Position numbers and translations under genes: made by a program
DNA from: Dunaliella salina
Lineage: Eukaryota > Chlorophyta > Chlorophyceae > Chlamydomonadales > Dunaliellaceae
DNA length: 10,461 nucleotides
Direction: 5' to 3'
Assembly (NCBI GenBank): GCA_002284615.2
Contig: MU069658.1
Span: 146,018 to 156,478, forward strand
Shown here: piece after piece, positions 6,431 through 10,461 of the stretch
Layout of the letters: every line of letters begins with the position of its first letter
How positions within the stretch are numbered: position 1 is the first letter of the stretch
The notes under the pieces: model-generated
What the model saw: only the letters and a program-made list of their open reading frames with translations
Databases searched by the model: none
Told to the model about the DNA's origin: nothing

Positions 6431-6513
6431 CTTTGTGCATGCAGCCTGCAAGGCCAGCAGCACAGCAGCATCCGGAATAATGAGAGCAACATTGTGCACG
6501 CCTCTTGGAAGAC
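6431..6513 (-). CDS. Candidate internal exon, 83 bases
   Basis: On the minus strand a good pyrimidine-rich acceptor (TTTGTTTCCTCTTTATGCACAG) precedes 83 bases ending AAAG at a weak donor GTGCTG. With two bases completing a prior codon, it reads LPRGVHNVALI then IPDAAVLLALQAACTK, a hydrophobic helix-like peptide. All three frames are open here, so choice of frame rests on composition only. It is compatible with a helical solenoid but shows no motif. Another strong acceptor (CTCTCTTACCTTGTCTGCAG) lies upstream near 6637, with no matching donor. Confidence 0.17.
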
Positions 6514-6773
6514 CTGTGCATAAAGAGGAAACAAAGTGGGAGAGGGACGAGATTTCTGGAGAGCACGGAAAAGTCCAGGATTAGGGAACGCAGAGGCAAA
6601 ACAGGCCCAGCAGTAGCAGTGCAGGAGGACACTGCAGACAAGGTAAGAGAGCACTGCTGCACCCAGTAGCAGTAAACTTATTTCAGGTGTTCAGCATTAG
6701 GATTGTTTGCCTCACATTTCTATCACCTTTTTGCTTGCATTATATGAGCCCCCACCTGTGAGGGAAGGCTCAC

Positions 6774-6860
6774 CTGGCATGCATCCTCCCTGAGATGACA
6801 CAATACACAGGTTTGTGTAATGAGAATTTGACAAGTCGGCCTAAGAAGCTTCAAAGAGGG
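6774..6860 (-). CDS. Possible exon, 29 codons
   Basis: On the minus strand, GGGCCTCGCCAG is followed by 87 bases and the donor CAG|GTGAGC. Only one frame is open, starting PSLKLLRPTCQILI and ending CHLREDACQ, phase 0 at both ends. Its 3' end and the start of its intron are repeated at 7085 and 7392, so the three donors share one origin. It and 7392-7460 could be alternative exons, or this copy could be dead. Confidence 0.14.
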
Positions 6861-6934
6861 CTGGCGAGGCCCAGAAGAGGCTCTCTGACCCTCTTTTGCC
6901 ACATGCTCAACCCTCTTTACCCAACCCCAGACAA

Positions 6935-7259
6935 TGATTTATTGAACCCACCTATTGAGCCCATGTATCGAGCCCAAATGGAGCCCATGTATTGAGCTAA
7001 ATGAACCACTACCGGTAGACCACATTGCAACAGCTCTGTCGAGCACATTGCTTGAGCTCTTTCCTTTTATGAGGGAAGGCTCACCTGGCATGCATCCTCC
7101 CCGAGATGACACAACAAATTATTGATCCCACCTATTGAGCCCATGTATTGAGCCCGTATGGAGCCCATGTATTGAGCTTGTTAAACCACTATCCATAGAC
7201 CACTCTGAAACAGCTTCACTGAGCCCTTCTGAATGAGCTCATTCCTCATGAGGAAGGCT
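6935..7259. repeat. 180-bp tandem repeat, two copies
   Basis: CCTATTGAGCCCATGTAT starts at 6951 and 7131. Each unit contains ATTGAGCCCATGTATTGAGC sub-repeats, a TAGACCAC segment, AACAGCT, GAGCTC or GAGCTCTT, and ends at GAGG(G)AAGGCT. The second unit is interrupted after GAAGGCT by MITE copy B. GAAGGCTCACCTGGCATC at 6764, 7075 and 7382 is the donor region of the candidate exons on the minus strand. Confidence 0.9.
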
Positions 7260-7372
7260 GGCCAATTCCCTCTTGTTTAACATATTTATGCTTGTTATAG
7301 GCAAACGTATGTTATTGTTTTGCACCAAATGCGCAGGCATACAGTATCGGCATACGGAACTGGCCAATCCTA
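7256..7372. mobile_element. MITE copy B, diverged left end
   Basis: It shares CCAATTCCCTCTT at the left, GGCAAA and GGGCATACAGT-like words in the middle, and TACGGAACTGGCCAA(T)CCTA at the right with copy A (3321-3439). The left terminus (GGCTGGCC) has lost the TA. The flanks carry ATGAGGAAGGCT on the left and ATGAGTGAAGGCT on the right, so it sits between two copies of the tandem-repeat junction. Confidence 0.7.
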
Positions 7373-7391
7373 CTTATGAGTGAAGGCTCAC

Positions 7392-7460
7392 CTGGCATCC
7401 ACCCTGAGAATTCGACACACTCATTTCGCCCTTGGTCACAAACTTCTGGCTCCCAGGGAA
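7392..7460 (-). CDS. Candidate 69-base internal exon
   Basis: On the minus strand, acceptor TGTTCCTGCTTTCCTGCAG is strong and the donor CAG|GTGAGC is excellent. Phase 0 reads FPGSQKFVTKGEMSV then SNSQGGCQ over 23 codons. One alternative frame is also open (PWEPEVCDQGRNECV), and the third closes. Function is not recognised. The 3' end and donor are repeated at 6774 and 7085, where a four-base insertion (TGCATGCCAG for TGCCAG) changes the frame. MITE copy B begins 19 bases into the intron. Confidence 0.25.
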
Positions 7461-7559
7461 CTGCAGGAAAGCAGGAACATGGCCTGGGTCAAGGTGCCAG
7501 AGATGCTGCTTTGCTGAGAACATGCAACCCAGAGTTTTGCTCTGTTTTTCAAAAGGAGT

Positions 7560-7740
7560 CATTGGGAATAAACTTATGTGACATGTGCTGCAAACACTGT
7601 TCCTTCAATGTGTCAACTCAGTCAGCATACATAAGCAGCACGGCGGTGACCTCAAAAAGCTCATAAGTGCAGAAGACACCCACATTTAAACTCGGCTCTG
7701 AAGTGATTGTAAAGCCACCTCCGGAGCCATGCCAGGTTAG
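7560..7740. other. No gene or repeat recognised
   Basis: This stretch between the candidate exon at 7392-7460 and the repeat at 7745 has short open frames on both strands but no splice pair that I would defend. Confidence 0.4.
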
Positions 7741-7744
7741 ACGC

Positions 7745-8310
7745 TGCGTCTCTGTAACAGAGATTGAATCCACTCCTGGGGCAGCACAAAAAAGTGTGCA
7801 CGACAGCTCCCTCACTGGCAGCCTTGCAGTCCAATTTGTGATTGATGGCTTATTATGTAAACCCCACAAGCCCTGTAACAATGTCAAATGCACTCCTGGG
7901 TCAGCACCACAATATGATGCCCACAGCCAACAGATTGTAACAGAGATTGCATCTACCTATAGAGCAATGCCAAAAAAAAAATGATCACAATTGACACATT
8001 GTAACCCTCTCCTGGGGCAGCACCATGATAATGTGCCTGCATTGTAAATGCACGTCTGCACTGTAACAGAGATTGCAAATCCACTCCCGGGGCAGCACCA
8101 TGATAAAATGTCTGCACTGTAACAGAGATTGCAAATCCACTCCTGGGTCAGCACCACAGTGGAATGCCTGCACAGTAAATGAATGCCTGCACTGTAACAG
8201 AGATTGCATCAACTCCTGGGGCAGCACCACAATGGAAGGCCTGCACTATAAATACATGTCTGCCCTGCCACAGAGATTGCGTCCACTCCTCGGTCAGCAC
8301 CACCAAAAAA
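7745..8310. repeat. Seven-copy TGTAACAGAGATTGC...CAGCACCA repeat
   Basis: Anchors CAGCACCA (or CAGCACAA) occur at 7782, 7902, 8018, 8093, 8149, 8222 and 8295, each preceded by ACTCCTGGG(G/T). Most are preceded further by TGTAACAGAGATTGCA. Spacings are 120, 116, 75, 56, 73 and 73, so the right part uses a 56-base unit and a 73-base unit that differ by about 17 bases. Confidence 0.93.
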
Positions 8311-8409
8311 GGCCTTCAATCAACACATTGTAAGCATGTGCTACGCAATGGAACAGTATGACATCATGAAGGCTAAACAGGGACAACAGCGATCGGCAGA
8401 AGTGCGGCT

Positions 8410-8536
8410 CATGCTCTTTCTGTTTTAATCAGGTCTCCACACAGAATGACAAGACATGATAATGCCAAGGCAAGGCAAGGCAAGACAAGGATGCTCTTTC
8501 TTTTTTATCAGGTCTCCACACAGAATAACAAGACAA
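8410..8536. repeat. 46-bp direct repeat at satellite edge
   Basis: ATGCTCTTTCTGTTTTAATC at 8410 and ATGCTCTTTCTTTTTTATC at 8491 both continue into AGGTCTCCACACAGAAT and AACAAGACA or GACAAGACA. Each then runs into CAAGGCAAGGCAAGG satellite. The offset is 81 bases, so the satellite was seeded or copied together with its flank. Confidence 0.93.
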
Positions 8537-9290
8537 GACAATGGCAAGGCACGGCAAGGCAAGGCAAGGAAATGACAACGACAAAGACAAGGCAAGGCAA
8601 TGACAATGACAATGACAATGGCAAGGCAATGACAATGATAATGACAAGGCAATACAAGGCAAGGACAATGACAACGGCAAGGCAAGGCAACGCAAGGCAA
8701 TGACAATGACAATGGCAAGGCAAGGCAATGACAATGACAATGGCAAGGAAACGCAAGGAAATGCAAGGCAATGACAATGGCAAGGCAATGCAAGGCAATG
8801 ACAATGGCAATGGCAAGGCAACGCAAGGCAATGACAATGACAATGGCAAGGCAAGGCAATGACAATGACAATGGCAAGGAAACGCAAGGCAATGACAATG
8901 GCAAGGCAACGCAAGGCAATGACAATGGCAATGGCAAGGCAACGCAAGGCAATGACAATGACAATGGCAAGGCAACGCAAGGCAAGGCAATGACAATGAC
9001 AATGGCAAGGCAAGGAAATGACAATGACAATGGCAAGGCAACGCAAGGAAATGAAAACGACAATGGCAAGGCAACGCAAGGCAAGGTAAGACAATGACAA
9101 TTGCAAGGCAATGACAATGACAATGACAATTGCAAGGCAATGACAATGACAATGGCAACGCAAGGCAATGACAATAATAATGGCAAGGCAAGGCAATGAC
9201 AATGATAATGGCAAGGCAAGGCAAGACAATGACAATGGCAAGGTAACGCTAGGCAATGACAATGACAAGATAATGACAAGACAGAATGTT
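8537..9290. repeat. CAA-word satellite with 33-bp phasing
   Basis: The array consists of AAGGC, AACGC, AATGAC and AATGGC words, every one beginning AA and preceded by C. AACGC occurs at 8820, 8881, 8908, 8941, 8974, 9040 and 9073; spacings of 33, 33, 66 and 33 imply a 33-bp unit (5+6+6+6+5+5) with occasional word loss. All three minus-strand frames are open across most of it (about 8425-9346), giving LPCHCHCLA-type peptides. No promoter or codon signal supports translation. Confidence 0.97.
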
Positions 9291-9299
9291 TTGTCACTG

Positions 9300-9678
9300 C
9301 ATGCCCTTGGAAAATTCAAGCTGCACTGGCATTGGGCAGTAGGCATGCCTTTTAAAAGGATTGAATGTCGCTGACACCGTGACGGCAGACTACTCTGTCA
9401 AGATTATGCACAAAACCCCTCAAATCATATGTTGTCACTTGACATGCGGACACGAAGGACTAACAGCCTGCATGCAACTTCTATCTCTGCCACACAACAA
9501 GAAGCATGTGCTGTAGTTAAAGCAGTTCAACTCCCATGTGTCGAAACCCAAGATTGAATTTGCCATTCAAAGTTTTTTTTTGCAAAAACACGCTTGATGC
9601 AAGCTCTGGAGTTTAAAAGCCTGTGAAACATTGCAGCAAGTGAAGCCTTCGTTCAGAACCTACTAACCGAGAGCTTAC
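9300..9678. other. Mostly unique sequence, probable intron
   Basis: No repeat, RNA gene or convincing exon. If the minus-strand exon at 9679-9812 is real, this is the beginning of its downstream intron. Confidence 0.4.
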
Positions 9679-9812
9679 CACGCACCAATTGCCTTCTTGA
9701 TCATCTGTGGCACGGCAAGGGTCATGGAAAACTGGCAAGTGCGCAAGAATTCATGGGCAGTGGCGCCAGCTGTCCACTGTCCCACTTGTGCACCAGGGTC
9801 TTTTGTAACATC
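9679..9812 (-). CDS. Best candidate internal exon, 134 bases
   Basis: On the minus strand a branch-point-like TTCTAAC near 9860 precedes acceptor CGTACCATTGCAG. Then come 134 bases and a donor GTG|GTAAGC. Exactly one of three frames is open on this strand: DVTKDPGAQVGQWTAG, then ATAHEFLRTCQF, SMTLAVPQMIKKAIGA and two bases (TG). About 17 of 44 codons begin with G, as in coding DNA. There is no stop, low complexity or repeat. The antisense frame in the same register is also open over this span, which RNY-biased coding produces. I do not recognise the protein; the helical, mixed hydrophobic pattern is compatible with a soluble alpha-helical domain. It ends in phase 2, and no clear partner exon was found in the next 2 kb. 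Confidence 0.33.
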
Positions 9813-10110
9813 CTGCAATGGTACGAGTGTGACCGCACATAAATAGTTTAAAGTTAGAACTCCTCAGAGTGGGCTAGCTGAGGCCGAACCTTTCCTGCTT
9901 TTTGCATGCTCCCTGCATAGGCTTCCCCCAACTGGCTGTTTTCCTACCTAGGTTCCTCTGCTTCTGCAGCACAGAGGGTTAAAAAAGCCAGTTTGGGGAC
10001 GCATGCCTAAGTCACTTGGTGTGAACCCAGTTTTCACCATCAAAACTCCAAATGTGACCACCCACTGCACCAAATTGGACGTTTCTTAGTGCTTTAGGGT
10101 CCCTGTTACA
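9813..10110. other. Probable upstream intron; one further strong acceptor
   Basis: On the minus strand, TTTTTTAACCCTCTGTGCTGCAG near 9967-9989 is a good acceptor followed by about 29 open codons starting KQRNLGRKTASW. The nearest donor (CTAG|GTAGGA) would leave a 16-base exon, and another (AAAG|GTTCGG) is weak, so I do not call an exon. Confidence 0.35.
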
Positions 10111-10112
10111 AA

Positions 10113-10300
10113 TGAATATCATTGCCCAAAAAAAGGATTGAAAAGATCCAGAGGTTGGTGTTATGTGGCAATCTCAGCCATCTTCCCATGAAAACCAAAC
10201 TGGGTGGTTTTTGGTGATTCTGAGTCTCTTTACCAGAAAACATCATTTTGAAAAGAAAATGGGGTGAAAAGATCCAGTGGTTGACCAGACACAGAATTTC
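10113..10300. repeat. Diverged tandem repeat, about 125 bp
   Basis: TGAAAAGATCCAG(A/T)GGTTG occurs near 10139 and 10264. Upstream AATATCATT or AACATCATT and downstream CAGCCATCTTCCC or CATCCATTGCCC segments correspond. The second copy runs out near 10310. A minus-strand open frame over it repeats WIFS for this reason. Confidence 0.8.
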
Positions 10301-10374
10301 ATCCATTGCCCTTGAGGACAAGGGATGGGCGTTGCAAGCAACGCGGAAAATTGGCAAAGCCCACGCGAGCATTT

Positions 10375-10426
10375 GTGCATGCTTGATTGTGTGTGAATGT
10401 GTGTATGTGCATGCAGGTATGCATGG

Positions 10427-10461
<35 letters not shown>
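10375..10461. repeat. (GT)n microsatellite at right edge
   Basis: A degenerate TG/TATG-rich lead-in from about 10375 passes into a perfect GT run (10431-10461) that reaches the end of the window. Confidence 0.97.

Noticed and set aside
6480..6670. Plus-strand open stretch ending at AAG|GTAAGA (6643)
   Set aside because: The donor is good, but there is no convincing acceptor or start, and about 60 open codons are expected by chance somewhere in six frames of this window.
8540..9290. CRISPR-like array
   Set aside because: There are no unique spacers between constant repeats; units are word-level variants of one satellite.
8425..9346. Overlapping minus-strand open frames of 238 to 305 codons
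   Set aside because: All three frames are open because the satellite words contain no stop on that strand. The peptides are LPCHCH repeats with no domain, and the frames extend only as far as the repeat.
9610..9840. Plus-strand open frame of about 66 codons ending WYECDRT
   Set aside because: It is antisense in the same codon register as the exon candidate at 9679-9812. RNY-type coding on one strand commonly leaves the other open, and its splice sites are poorer.
1..10461. tRNA, rRNA or other structured RNA genes
   Set aside because: I looked for tRNA B-box-like GGTTCGANTCC and found none. No rRNA-like conserved stretch was recognised. A covariance-model search would be needed to exclude divergent RNAs.

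Overview
The window looks like eukaryotic nuclear DNA. It has no long open frame with a recognisable protein and no ribosome-binding-site or operon structure. It is dense in microsatellites, minisatellites, tandem duplications, foldback structures and MITE-like elements. Short stretches read as plausible small exons bounded by GT-AG splice consensus (GTAAGC, GTGAGC, GTAAGT, GTAAGG, GTATGT donors), mostly on the minus strand. I cannot name the organism. A repeat-rich alga or other plant or protist with long repeat-filled introns fits, but that is inference.

Layout. 1-87 is (AC)n. 88-1450 holds a 107-bp tandem duplication and a 181-bp diverged duplication, each overlapping a minus-strand candidate exon. 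1483-1668 is a foldback element packed with the self-complementary word AGCGCT. 1689-2507 is bounded by a 28-bp inverted repeat, and its right arm overlaps a candidate exon. 2846-3100 has a 43-bp duplication and a three-copy hairpin cluster. 3321-3439 is a MITE-like element with a TA dinucleotide at each end. 3460-4240 has candidate exons and reiterated exon flanks. 4271-5460 holds 45-bp, 36-bp and about 134-bp repeat families. 5485-6370 is a 30-35 bp minisatellite with a 164-bp higher-order unit and a large internal palindrome. 6431-7470 has candidate exons, a 180-bp tandem repeat and a second MITE copy. 7745-8310 is a seven-copy repeat, and 8410-9290 is a satellite built from CAA-initial 5- and 6-mers. 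9300-10110 is mostly unique and holds the best single exon candidate (9679-9812). 10113-10300 is a 125-bp duplication, and the window ends in (GT)n.

How it might work together. The most economical reading is one or more minus-strand genes with short exons and long introns filled with repeats. Four downstream candidates (3239-3264, 2458-2494, 1086-1127, 621-719) join in compatible phase into a peptide with weak HEAT/ARM-repeat character. Several candidate exons have a nearby second copy with broken splice sites or shifted frame, which suggests exon-bearing local duplication. All exon calls were made by eye and could be chance. Long minus-strand open frames over the 8.4-9.3 kb satellite and the 5.8-6.4 kb minisatellite are repeat artefacts.
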